Shown here: in pieces, positions 15,912-24,866 of the stretch
Layout: each line of letters opens with the position of its first letter
Position numbering within the stretch: the stretch's first letter is position 1
DNA from: Bacteroidaceae bacterium
Lineage (GTDB): Bacteria > Bacteroidota > Bacteroidia > Bacteroidales > Bacteroidaceae
NCBI GenBank assembly: GCA_024684455.1
Contig: JAIKWU010000081.1
Location: forward strand, 1-64,000
DNA length: 64,000 bases
Reading direction: 5' to 3'
The notes under the pieces: model-generated
Databases searched by the model: none
Told to the model about the DNA's origin: nothing
Seen by the model: only the letters and a program-made list of their open reading frames with translations
Position numbers and translations under genes: made by a program

Positions 15912-18900
15912 TTATCTTACCATTACTTTCTTACCTCCCACAATGTAGATGCCTGCGGGCAGACCTTCGGTTGCCTCGAGTCGCTGCACGCCACCCTTAA
16001 CTTTCTGGCCTGATATCGTAAAGACATCCACGCGGTCGTTCAACAGCACATCCAGACCCTCTATGGCCGTTGGTTCTTCCACTTTCTCGCCAATCTGGTA
16101 GGCCATGCTCTTCACCTCGCTGTTTGTCGTGATGGTAAAGTATGCGCGCCATCCCTTCATGTTGGTCACGTTTGTTCCAGTGTAGTTGGTATGGTAGAAC
16201 CGGTCGTCGGAGATGTAGTATACGTCGTTTGGCAGAGATATCTTGACGTAGGTTCCTATCATCTGAGCCGTACAGTCGCCTGTCGGTGCTTCAACAGTCG
16301 TTGTCGGATGGTCACTGTATGCACCATAGCCTGTCTCAGTCTTGGTGATGCCCGTCTTCGTCTCGCTCATCTTAATAATATAAGGTATGCCGACCCAGAT
16401 GCCGTCGGTCACGTCGGAGAAGTTGAAGGTCACGCAGTTGTTCTCGTAGGTCACGCCCGTCAGTCTCTGCACCTCGCTGATGCCCATGCCTTCCCACTCG
16501 CCTGCACCGATGTTGAACGGAGCGCAGAAGGTAAGCCACTTGCCGGCGGCAAGGCTGCGCTGGAGCGTCACATTGCAGTTGCCTGTATGCTGTTCGTACG
16601 ATGTCTGTGTGTCGGCAAGGATGACATTATCCAAAGCAGCCACGGTGATGTGGAACTTGAAGACAATCTGCTTTGTCTCCGTACCGTCGTTGTAAAGTAA
16701 TGCGTTGGCCACTTCGTACTCATCGCCTGCTGTGAGAGTGTTGACTTTTTGGTAGATAACCCACGACGAGCCTATCCAGTCTAGCGCAATGGCTATTTCT
16801 CCGTCGTTTGCATCTTGCACGAAACCGGTGTCATTGAACCAGTGTCCGTTGTCAGCCCAGTTCACGCTCTTGGTCTGGTCAACATCTCCTGAAGCATAGT
16901 TGGCAGGATAGAGCATGACTTCATTGGTTGCCAAGGTATGGTTGGCAACGCCGATGCTATTGCTGTTCGCCGTATGGGTATCAGTAAGTTTGGTTCTCAC
17001 CTGATCCCAAGTCAGTCCGAATGATTCGACTGCTGCATCGTTAAGCGTTATGCGGAGTGACTCTGTCTCGCGCGACTGTGCATAAATTGTGTAGTTATAT
17101 TCCACCACTGGAATTGCCGAAGGATAAATCAGGTTGACATTGAGAACGACGGCATCATGGGTTGACGAGCCGTTCTTCACGAATGCGTATTTGGCTGTGT
17201 AGGTTGCAGGATTACTTGTCTGCCCATCCATGCCTCCGACATAATAAATTTCCGTCGCTGCAGTAAAGTCTGCTTTAACACAGAAACGGGCATCATTACC
17301 CCATCCTTGCCAGTCACCTACAGCATTGCGCCAACCATCCGTACCACCCAACTGGTAGTTGTCGTCGAGCGAGCCGTCCGACTGTACAGCATAAATTGTC
17401 AAATCGTCGAGCGATGCCACATTAAGCGTGCTCAGGATGCTTGACACATCCACGTCGCTTGTCAAGCCCTCATAAGAAGAGCCCAGCGTCGATGTCAGAT
17501 TGACATTCATAGTGTTTTGCACGGCGAGGTCATCGAAGTCAAATTCTGCTGCAGGAGGTGCAGCAAACGTCACGTTGATGGTGTAAATATAAGTCTTGCT
17601 ATTGGCCATGAGTGCCCACTTCACGGTATAGGTCGTGCCAACCACGTCTGCTCCGTTCATGTCGCATATCTCGTATGTGCCACCTGAAACAGCCTGGAAG
17701 AACTTCACGCAAATACCAGCCTTGTCAGCAGCCTCAGTCTCTGCATTGAGATCGCTCCATGTCTTGGCAGTACCGTCTGTTGCAAACCAGCCGTCGTATC
17801 CGGCATAGTCGCTGATGACCGACTCATCAGGATTAATGATTCGCAGCATGTCAGTCGTCACTTCGCTCACACCGAGGTAAGCCTTAGCAGCCGTGAAGTC
17901 AACGGTGGCTGAACTTGCAGTATAGCCTTGTCCTGTATAGCGTTCCACATTCAGGGTCTCTCCTGTAGCCGTGTAGGTAATTGTAATTGTCGTTCCACTC
18001 ATCGTGATTTCAGAAGCATAGCCGCTCACGGGGGTAGCTGTGACATAGTCGGCCACGTTCGTAGCCGTAATTTCTGTATCAGTGATGCTGTAAGTATTTC
18101 CGCTACCTGTCAAGCCGTTCTGTGTGGTGAAGCCCGCTCCTGCAGGAGCCCCCTCTGCCACGTTGATGATGTAGTTGTAGATGACGGGTGCGGTCACGGT
18201 GATGGTGATGGGGAAGTAGGCGACGTAGATACGGTTTTGGTTGCTGCTTCCGTAGCGGCGCGCCATACCGATATAGATTGTGTAAGTGCCTACTGGGCAA
18301 TCGTCGGCAGCCTTAACAGTGAATGTGGCACTGGCACGATCGTAGGCTACTTTGAATTTTGCATTACTGCTGTTGGTAATGCAGGCACCTGTTTCATCAT
18401 AGTAGTGGACATACTGTCCGCTGTATTCACTGTCCGTCGTAGAGGCTGCCGCGTTGTAGAAAACGAGGCTGCCTTGAGCTTTGCTGGTGGCTGTAGGAGC
18501 AGAGGGCAAAGCGTAGTAATAGACATTAGTACTCGATGAAGCAGATGAAATGTTAGCGTTATAACCTTTGAAGTATCCAGCAAAAGTATTATAGGTAGTG
18601 GTCGTAGTATAGCCGAGATAGTATATCAAATCACTCTTATCGGTGTCTGTAAGCGGATAGGATTTTGATGCTCCCTGCTCCATTTGCAGTGAGATGTCAT
18701 TGACTTTGTATCCTCGGTATGCCGTTACAGTCGTGCTACTGACTGGTGGTTCCGTATAGTTGATGTCGGAGAGGTAGGCGTAGCCTGAGGTCAGTCCGCT
18801 TTGGAAGGTGATGTTGAAGATGAGGTAGGCGGTGGCGGTTTCAGTAGCAGACTTTTTGTAAACAAGGGCTTCGCGGATGGTGCGGGTCTGCCCGTCGCTG

Positions 18901-20819
18901 CTGGCTCCTGGGAACTGTCCGATGACCGCGCTCTTGGTGCTCTTCGTAAATTCGGCAAAGGCAACAGTGCTGTTACCCCAATCGACTACGGTTCCACTGG
19001 TATTGAACCAGTGTCCGAAGTCTCCATTCGTGTTGGATGCTGCTGATTGGAGATTGCCATTGGCGGCAACGGCATAGTTCATGATACTTCCATTACTTTG
19101 ACTGGATGCATAGCCAACGGCGTTGTTGAAGATGTTGTCTCCTTCCATCTGGAATGCTGTACAGAGGGCATTGAGGCCACTGCCAGTGAAAGTGACTGTT
19201 GCGCCATCATATCCGTCTGTTGGTGGAAGCACGACGTTATACGTCAAGGTGACGTCGGAGATGCTACGTCCGTCAATCGCCTTGGTAAACTCGGGTTCCT
19301 GAATAATCGGCGTGACACTCTTGGCGGTGACATTCTCCAGTTCAAACTGATAGGGCCACTGGTCGTCCTTTGTGATGTCCTCTTGCCAGGGGTGTTTGAC
19401 GTATGTGGTCAGTGCGGGTGAGACGACAAGGAAGATGCGGCTGGTGTTGGCAGGCACGGTGGTGGAGATGTTCTCAGTTGCCACTGCCGTACCAGTACAG
19501 TGGACGGTGTTGTCGTTATAGTACTCACGAGTGCCGTTGCTCTTCAAGAAGACATAACCCACGCGGAATCCACGATAAGATGCCGTACCAGCATTGTTAT
19601 AGTTTGTCACGCCAGCACTCACACTGGCATTTGCCTCTCCATTGTTATATAAGGCGGGGTCTCCATCGGCCAAGGAACAACCGTGTTGCAGGGCTGTAAA
19701 CTTGGTGGTGATGGTGGTGCCAGACGACGGCACGCTGAGTTCTATCACATTGAAGCCTGTCGATTGCGGACAACTTTGGTAAGCCACTTGGTATTTATTC
19801 GCTCCCAGCATCACGGCATGGTAGTCGAACTTTCCAATGTAGTTGTCACGGTCGGGGCGTGCAGCCGCTGCATCGAAATCAAACGTGGCGCAATGCAGTG
19901 CATAGTCAAAGTAACGCTCGTAGAACTGAGCGGCTGTCAATCCTTTCAGTTTGATATAGGCTTGACAGAAGTCTGTCGCGCTACCATTCTGCTGATTCTT
20001 CATCGGCTGGTTCCAAACCTTGCCCACAAACGCAGGGTCGTTGTAATACTGATTCAGGTAGAAATGAAACCAGTAACTCTGATAGCGCATCCATTCGTGA
20101 GAGAAGGCATAGTTGGCATTGTTGCCAAAAAGAGGAAAACTCTCCGTGAACATCGCTGACGGTTCTGCCGTAGCGGCCTGGAACTGAGCCGTCTGCTCCC
20201 AAATGCACTGACCATTACCACAGGCTAGGTGAAAGCCTGTATTATCAGTCGTGGAGTCTTGGTGGTTGTTTGACTCAGCAAATGCCATGTAGTGGAACGA
20301 GTGACCAATTTCATGAGCAATCGTATGGCCCACAGGTTTGCAAGTACTTGGACTAATCCACAGAGCCGGAATGACAAAGTCGTAGCCACCACCGTATGCA
20401 GCCCATTCATCGAGGTTATATAGCAAAATCATGCACTTGTACTTCGACATGGTGGTTGAAGTCGTCGGATTGACAAATCCCATCGTTGTGGCATAGAGCG
20501 TGTAGTAAGCCTCTGCTTTTACCAAAAGGTCGTCAACATCAACGTAGTGACTGTCGCTCGTTGACAAAGCATCAGGAGCAGTGGTACCATATTCGCTTGA
20601 CCAGAAGACGACAAAGTTGGCACTCTCACGCTTTCGTGACATCGAGTAGGAGAATGAACCCTCTGCATATTCTTTTGTGGACGAATTGTATGTCCACACA
20701 GAAGGGTAGTAAATACCTTTTTCGCCTGTCGATGAGTTGTATGCTCTTAATTCATTGTAGGCATATGCTGAACCTGCTATACACAGCATGGTGAGCATAG
20801 TGAGTAATACTTTTTTCAT
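15912..20819 (-). CDS. Giant T9SS-tailed putative zinc metallopeptidase (DUF6055/DUF4859-like)
   Basis: 1635 residues with a signal peptide (MKKVLLTMLTMLCIAGSAYA). Residues about 35-330 form a DUF6055-like domain with a perfect zinc-peptidase motif, HEIGH (169-173, in GHTIAHEIGHSFHY), and a second HE pair in FSHEWMRYQSYW. Beta-sandwich domains follow, with two DUF4859-like segments (FGHWFNTSGTVVDWG and GHWFNDTGFVQD). The C-terminus ends in a T9SS type A tail (VFTISGQKVKGG ... LPAGIYIVGGKKVMVR). The first 830 residues or so are paralogous to the next gene upstream; roughly 700 residues of Ig-like material are extra here. An endopeptidase on the cell surface is inferred from HExxH only. A small LW-tailed gene follows it. 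Confidence 0.82.
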   Translation of the reverse strand: MKKVLLTMLTMLCIAGSAYAYNELRAYNSSTGEKGIYYPSVWTYNSSTKEYAEGSFSYSMSRKRESANFVVFWSSEYGTTAPDALSTSDSHYVDVDDLLVKAEAYYTLYATTMGFVNPTTSTTMSKYKCMILLYNLDEWAAYGGGYDFVIPALWISPSTCKPVGHTIAHEIGHSFHYMAFAESNNHQDSTTDNTGFHLACGNGQCIWEQTAQFQAATAEPSAMFTESFPLFGNNANYAFSHEWMRYQSYWFHFYLNQYYNDPAFVGKVWNQPMKNQQNGSATDFCQAYIKLKGLTAAQFYERYFDYALHCATFDFDAAAARPDRDNYIGKFDYHAVMLGANKYQVAYQSCPQSTGFNVIELSVPSSGTTITTKFTALQHGCSLADGDPALYNNGEANASVSAGVTNYNNAGTASYRGFRVGYVFLKSNGTREYYNDNTVHCTGTAVATENISTTVPANTSRIFLVVSPALTTYVKHPWQEDITKDDQWPYQFELENVTAKSVTPIIQEPEFTKAIDGRSISDVTLTYNVVLPPTDGYDGATVTFTGSGLNALCTAFQMEGDNIFNNAVGYASSQSNGSIMNYAVAANGNLQSAASNTNGDFGHWFNTSGTVVDWGNSTVAFAEFTKSTKSAVIGQFPGASSDGQTRTIREALVYKKSATETATAYLIFNITFQSGLTSGYAYLSDINYTEPPVSSTTVTAYRGYKVNDISLQMEQGASKSYPLTDTDKSDLIYYLGYTTTTTYNTFAGYFKGYNANISSASSSTNVYYYALPSAPTATSKAQGSLVFYNAAASTTDSEYSGQYVHYYDETGACITNSSNAKFKVAYDRASATFTVKAADDCPVGTYTIYIGMARRYGSSNQNRIYVAYFPITITVTAPVIYNYIINVAEGAPAGAGFTTQNGLTGSGNTYSITDTEITATNVADYVTATPVSGYASEITMSGTTITITYTATGETLNVERYTGQGYTASSATVDFTAAKAYLGVSEVTTDMLRIINPDESVISDYAGYDGWFATDGTAKTWSDLNAETEAADKAGICVKFFQAVSGGTYEICDMNGADVVGTTYTVKWALMANSKTYIYTINVTFAAPPAAEFDFDDLAVQNTMNVNLTSTLGSSYEGLTSDVDVSSILSTLNVASLDDLTIYAVQSDGSLDDNYQLGGTDGWRNAVGDWQGWGNDARFCVKADFTAATEIYYVGGMDGQTSNPATYTAKYAFVKNGSSTHDAVVLNVNLIYPSAIPVVEYNYTIYAQSRETESLRITLNDAAVESFGLTWDQVRTKLTDTHTANSNSIGVANHTLATNEVMLYPANYASGDVDQTKSVNWADNGHWFNDTGFVQDANDGEIAIALDWIGSSWVIYQKVNTLTAGDEYEVANALLYNDGTETKQIVFKFHITVAALDNVILADTQTSYEQHTGNCNVTLQRSLAAGKWLTFCAPFNIGAGEWEGMGISEVQRLTGVTYENNCVTFNFSDVTDGIWVGIPYIIKMSETKTGITKTETGYGAYSDHPTTTVEAPTGDCTAQMIGTYVKISLPNDVYYISDDRFYHTNYTGTNVTNMKGWRAYFTITTNSEVKSMAYQIGEKVEEPTAIEGLDVLLNDRVDVFTISGQKVKGGVQRLEATEGLPAGIYIVGGKKVMVR

Positions 20820-20966
20820 TGCTTTGAGATATTGTTAGTTATTTATTATTAGCATTTGAATGGCATATAATCTTTGCAAATTTACGGCTTTTTTGAAAGA
20901 AAAAAGAACAAAATACAATTTATTTATTCCATGGAGTTGATATCTTCTGGAAATAGCAACATTCAA

Positions 20967-23714
20967 TTAACGTACAAATATCTTCTTGCCATTGACGATG
21001 TATAATCCTTTTGGAAGGTTTCGGGTGCCCTCGATTGTGACAGGTCGCCCTTGCAGGTCGTATATCGGTAAATTGACCATTGACCATTGACCATTGTTCA
21101 TTGTCTCGATGCCCGTCGGGATTTCGTTGACGACATGGATGTGGAGGGGATAGTAGCCGATGTAGATGTTATTGCTTGTACGTCGCACCATACCATACCA
21201 GATTGTATAGGTGGATAGGGGGCAATGGGTTGCAGCCTGTATGGTGTAGGTGAGATCAGTCTTGTTGTAACTGACAGCCAGGCTGGCTGCATCGTCATGA
21301 TCGACAAGACGGGCTGTCTCATCGTAGTAGTACGTGTATTGACCTTCAAAACCTACTTTGTTCTGATCCGATGCTACATTGTAGTAGTTGACGCTGCCTG
21401 CTGTACGTTCTTCGTCGTCGATGGCAGTGAGGGTGGGCTCATCAGACAGTGCGTAGTAATAGATACTTTGGACAGATGTGATGGAGGTCATGGGGTGGAT
21501 GAAACCTTTGAATTGGGTGTTCGACAGTGAGCGTGCGTTGACGTTGCTGAGCGACGTGGTGAGCGCTGTCACGTTGTCATCGGTCAGTGTGTAGGTGGCT
21601 TGGCTGCCTGGAGTAACATACAGGATAGGCTCCATCACCTTGGAGGCTGAATAAACAGAAGTGGTGATGACTGCGACTTCTGGTTTTACATAGTCTATGT
21701 CGGAGAGATAACTGTAGGCGTTGGTGCCTGTCTTAAAGGTGATATTAAAGACGAAGGTGGCAGTGGCGATGTCGCCATTTGCGTTTTTGTAGCGTAGGGC
21801 TTCGCGAATGGTGCGTTTCGTACCGTTGCTGTTGGCATTGGGATATTGTCCGACGGCTGCACTTTTAGTGGATTTAGTGAATTCTGCGTAGGCAACACAT
21901 CCTGTGCCGAAGGAGACGGCTGTTCCGCTGGCGTTGAACCAGTGGCCGAAATCTCCGTTTGATGTTTTACCCAGTTGTTGCAGCGTTCCATCGGCGCGGG
22001 CGGGATAGTTCATGATTTGGCCGTTTTGTGGACCAGAGTTGCTATAGTTGACAATTTTGCTGAACAGTTCGTCGGCTGTCAGTTGGAATGCAGTGCAGAG
22101 TGCATTGAGACCGCTTCCCGAGAAGGTTACTGTTGCTGCATCGTAACCGTTGGTAGGTGGAAGAACAACGTTGTACGTGAGGGTTACGTCGGTGATGCGG
22201 CGGTCGTCCAGTTGCAGTTCAAAGTCAGGTTCTTCGATGTAGGGCGTCACGCTCTTGGCGGTTGTGCCTTCGATTTCAAACTGATAGGGCCACTGGTCAT
22301 CATTCTTTATGTTGTCGTCCCATTTGTGCATGACGTATGTGGAAAGTGCAGGTGAGACGACAAGGAAAATTCGTGACGTACCAGTGGGTACGGTGGCAGT
22401 GATGTCTTCGGTCATGATGCCAGAACCGGTTCCGTGAACAATATCATCGTTGACATACTGTCTGGTGCCATTGCTCATGAGGAATACGTAGCCGACACGG
22501 AAGCCGCGTGCTGCCGCTTGGCTGACGGTGTTGTAATGGCTGACGCCGGCACTGACAAGTGAGTTGGCATTGCCATTGTTATAGAGCCCAGGGTCGGCCT
22601 TCGACAGTGCACACCCTGGCTGGAGTGCCGTAAATTTTGTGGTAAGTGTCGTGCCGCTGGCTGGTACGTTCAGTTCAATGACATTGAAGCCTGTCGATTG
22701 TGGGGCACTGGAGTAGGCCACTTGATACTTGTTCTCGTCAAGTTGAACAGCGCGGTAGTCAAAACGGCCTATGTAGTTGTTTCGGTAACGGGATGCTGCA
22801 TCAAAGTCGAAAGTGGCGCAATGCATGGCATAGTCGAAATAGAGTGCATAGAATTGTTCTGCCGTCAGGCTCTTCAACTTGATGAGGGCCGAGCAGAAGT
22901 CGGTAGCCGAACCGTTGGCTTGGCCGGTCATGGGGGTGTTCCATACTTGTGCCACAGTGGTGATGTCGTTGTATTGCTGACAGAGATAGTACATGAACCA
23001 ATACGACTGATAGCGCATCCATTCGTGAGAAAAGGCATAGTTGGCATTGTTGCCAAAGAGAGGATAACTTTCCGAGAACATATACTGCGGATAAGCCATG
23101 GCTGCTTGCCACTGAGCGGTCTGCTCCCAGATAGCCTGTCCTTGTCCACATGCGAGGTGGAATCCTGTGTTGTCGCTGTTGGAGTTCCGGTGATTGTTGT
23201 GTTCGGCAAAACACATGTAGTGGAACGAGTGGCCTACTTCGTGGGCAATGGTGTGGCCCACAGGTTTACATGTGGCAGGGTTGATCCACAGGGCCGGTAC
23301 GACAAAGTCGAATCCACTGCCGTATGCAGCCCACTCGGTGCTGTGCATGAGCATGATCATGCACTTGTACTTTGACATGGTGGTCGATTTGGTGGGATCG
23401 ACAAACTTCAGCGTTTCGGCATATAGTTGGTAGAATTCCTCAGCCTTGTTGAGAAGGTCGTTGATGTTGACGTAGTAGAAGTCGTTGGTGGGCAGCATGT
23501 CAGGGGCTGTGGTTCCATATTCGCTTGACCAGAACACGACGAAATTGTTACTTTCGCGCTTACGTGACATCGAGTAGGAGTAACCGTCCTGCGTGTACTC
23601 CTTCGTGCTGGAATTGTACGACCATCCCGAAGGGATATAGATGGATTTTTGCGCTTGCAGGCTCAGGGGAGCGAGAAGAATGCACACTAATGAAAGTAGA
23701 AATGGCTTCATCAT
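20967..23714 (-). CDS. Large T9SS-tailed putative zinc metallopeptidase, paralogue
   Basis: 915 residues with a signal peptide (MMKPFLLSLVCILLAPLSLQAQ). The DUF6055-like domain carries HEVGH at 158-162 inside GHTIAHEVGHSFHY. Next are the same beta-sandwich regions as in the adjacent 1635-residue protein, including a DUF4859-like FGHWFNASGTAVSFG. It ends with a T9SS type A tail (IYDLQGRPVTIEGTRNLPKG, then GKKIFVR). Just before the tail, repeat-derived residues TMNNGQWSMVN are inserted (DNA 21071-21104). The two paralogues are tandem, 147 bp apart, clearly a gene duplication. On the minus strand a TATATTTG -7-like element lies at 23757-23750. Peptidase activity is inferred from the motif. Confidence 0.82.
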   Translation of the reverse strand: MMKPFLLSLVCILLAPLSLQAQKSIYIPSGWSYNSSTKEYTQDGYSYSMSRKRESNNFVVFWSSEYGTTAPDMLPTNDFYYVNINDLLNKAEEFYQLYAETLKFVDPTKSTTMSKYKCMIMLMHSTEWAAYGSGFDFVVPALWINPATCKPVGHTIAHEVGHSFHYMCFAEHNNHRNSNSDNTGFHLACGQGQAIWEQTAQWQAAMAYPQYMFSESYPLFGNNANYAFSHEWMRYQSYWFMYYLCQQYNDITTVAQVWNTPMTGQANGSATDFCSALIKLKSLTAEQFYALYFDYAMHCATFDFDAASRYRNNYIGRFDYRAVQLDENKYQVAYSSAPQSTGFNVIELNVPASGTTLTTKFTALQPGCALSKADPGLYNNGNANSLVSAGVSHYNTVSQAAARGFRVGYVFLMSNGTRQYVNDDIVHGTGSGIMTEDITATVPTGTSRIFLVVSPALSTYVMHKWDDNIKNDDQWPYQFEIEGTTAKSVTPYIEEPDFELQLDDRRITDVTLTYNVVLPPTNGYDAATVTFSGSGLNALCTAFQLTADELFSKIVNYSNSGPQNGQIMNYPARADGTLQQLGKTSNGDFGHWFNASGTAVSFGTGCVAYAEFTKSTKSAAVGQYPNANSNGTKRTIREALRYKNANGDIATATFVFNITFKTGTNAYSYLSDIDYVKPEVAVITTSVYSASKVMEPILYVTPGSQATYTLTDDNVTALTTSLSNVNARSLSNTQFKGFIHPMTSITSVQSIYYYALSDEPTLTAIDDEERTAGSVNYYNVASDQNKVGFEGQYTYYYDETARLVDHDDAASLAVSYNKTDLTYTIQAATHCPLSTYTIWYGMVRRTSNNIYIGYYPLHIHVVNEIPTGIETMNNGQWSMVNLPIYDLQGRPVTIEGTRNLPKGLYIVNGKKIFVR
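21071..21104 (-). repeat. AATTGACCATTGTTCATTG repeat inside a coding sequence
   Basis: Tandem TTGACCA units followed by TTGTTCATTGT lie in frame just before the C-terminal sorting tail of the 915-residue protein. The TTGTTCATTG part matches the intergenic repeat at 13281, 13397 and 13512. Confidence 0.75.
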
Positions 23715-23797
23715 ACAGATTTTTAGTTAGTTAAGTCGTTAAATCGCTGCAAATATAGTGTTTTTCTTTGAGAAATGAAATCAGATCAAAGAAAAAA

Positions 23798-24610
23798 TCA
23801 GTTCTCCGTAAGGAGCAGGTCTTCCAAATCGTCACTATCACCGTTGAAGAGGTCAATGTCCACTTCGCCAGGAATACCGTTCACATGACCAGCATCGGTA
23901 TGCTGCCAAAAATGCCATGCACCTTGGTATTCCAATTGCTTCACGTAGTAGTGGGCAATCCAGAAAGGGTAGTGGTCGAAGGCTGCATCACCGAGATAAT
24001 GCTGACGGAAAGAGTAGGAGCAATAGAGAATGGGGGGGGTACCGTAGTGATTTTCAACGTACTGCAGCCATGTGAGCACTTCTTTGCGCAGATGTTCACG
24101 GCTGTAGTTGCTGATGCGGTCCACCTCGGTTTCTACGTCCAGCACGGGAGGCAGGTCGCCTTCGTCGAGTTGTACCATGTGGCAGAAGAACTCTGCCTGC
24201 TTTTTGGCACAGCTCTGGGTCGAGAAGAAATGGTAGGCTCCACGGATGATACCGTTCTTGCGGGCTTCGTGAAAGTTGTAATTGAAGTTGGGGTCAAACT
24301 TGTCCGTGCCTTCCGTGGCTTTGATGAACACGAAACTGACAGGTGCTCCTTGTATCTCGGCATTGCGAACCTGCTCCCAGTCGATGTCTTGCTGATAGTG
24401 GCTGATGTCGATGCCGCGCACGGTGCCGGCAGGGTAGTCGGTGTCTCCGTAGATGGCTTTCCAGCGGAAGGAGTAGGGGCCGATGAATGTCTTGTAGAAG
24501 AAGATGATATACACCACGACGACCAAGACAAGTAGCCCCCACAGGATGTGTGAGGGCACTCGTCTGAATATACCTTTGCCTTTACGGCGTCGTCGTGATT
24601 TCTTTGCCAT
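23798..24610 (-). CDS. Membrane-anchored GH25 lysozyme (muramidase)
   Basis: 270 residues. A basic N-terminus (KKSRRRRKGKGIFRR) precedes one membrane anchor (residues about 22-42). The GH25 domain from about residue 62 has VRGIDISHYQQDIDW, FIKATEGTDKFDPNF, GAYHFFS and VLDVETEVDR, with the Asp and Glu residues typical of the GH25 active site. It cleaves the beta-1,4 bond between MurNAc and GlcNAc in peptidoglycan. With an N-in anchor the enzyme would face the periplasm, suggesting a role in wall remodelling rather than in killing other cells. It lies between the metallopeptidase genes and pfp, all on the minus strand. Confidence 0.92.
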   Translation of the reverse strand: MAKKSRRRRKGKGIFRRVPSHILWGLLVLVVVVYIIFFYKTFIGPYSFRWKAIYGDTDYPAGTVRGIDISHYQQDIDWEQVRNAEIQGAPVSFVFIKATEGTDKFDPNFNYNFHEARKNGIIRGAYHFFSTQSCAKKQAEFFCHMVQLDEGDLPPVLDVETEVDRISNYSREHLRKEVLTWLQYVENHYGTPPILYCSYSFRQHYLGDAAFDHYPFWIAHYYVKQLEYQGAWHFWQHTDAGHVNGIPGEVDIDLFNGDSDDLEDLLLTEN

Positions 24611-24652
24611 ATATTTAACGTGAGTTCGACGAAAATGATTTGTTTTATTTTT

Positions 24653-24724
24653 TTACACGTAAATCTTCGTTAATCAATTCGTCAATCTAAATTGACGTCA
24701 AGATTTTTGTAGATTAACGTGTAA
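24653..24724. repeat. TTACACGT-bounded inverted repeat (family D), divergent copy
   Basis: A roughly 72-bp element starts TTTACACGTAAATC and ends GATTAACGTGTAAA, with complementary ends. Better copies are at 26883-26966, 37045-37124 and 37218-37298. It lies between pfp and the GH25 gene; no gene is seen in 24611-24866. Confidence 0.75.
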
Positions 24725-24866
24725 AAAACACATAAATAATTCATATATTATCGTTTTTTCAAAATTCATCGAATTCACGTTATTTACAACGGAAAACTTG
24801 GAAATTCTCGGAAAAACACAGAGTTATTTCCGTGTGTTTCTGATTTTTTCCGTGTATTTTCGTGGT

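Noticed and set aside
21071-21104. Sequencing or assembly error at the repeat before the T9SS tail
   Set aside because: The frame stays open through the repeat and into a complete sorting tail, and a similar in-frame repeat is present in another gene.
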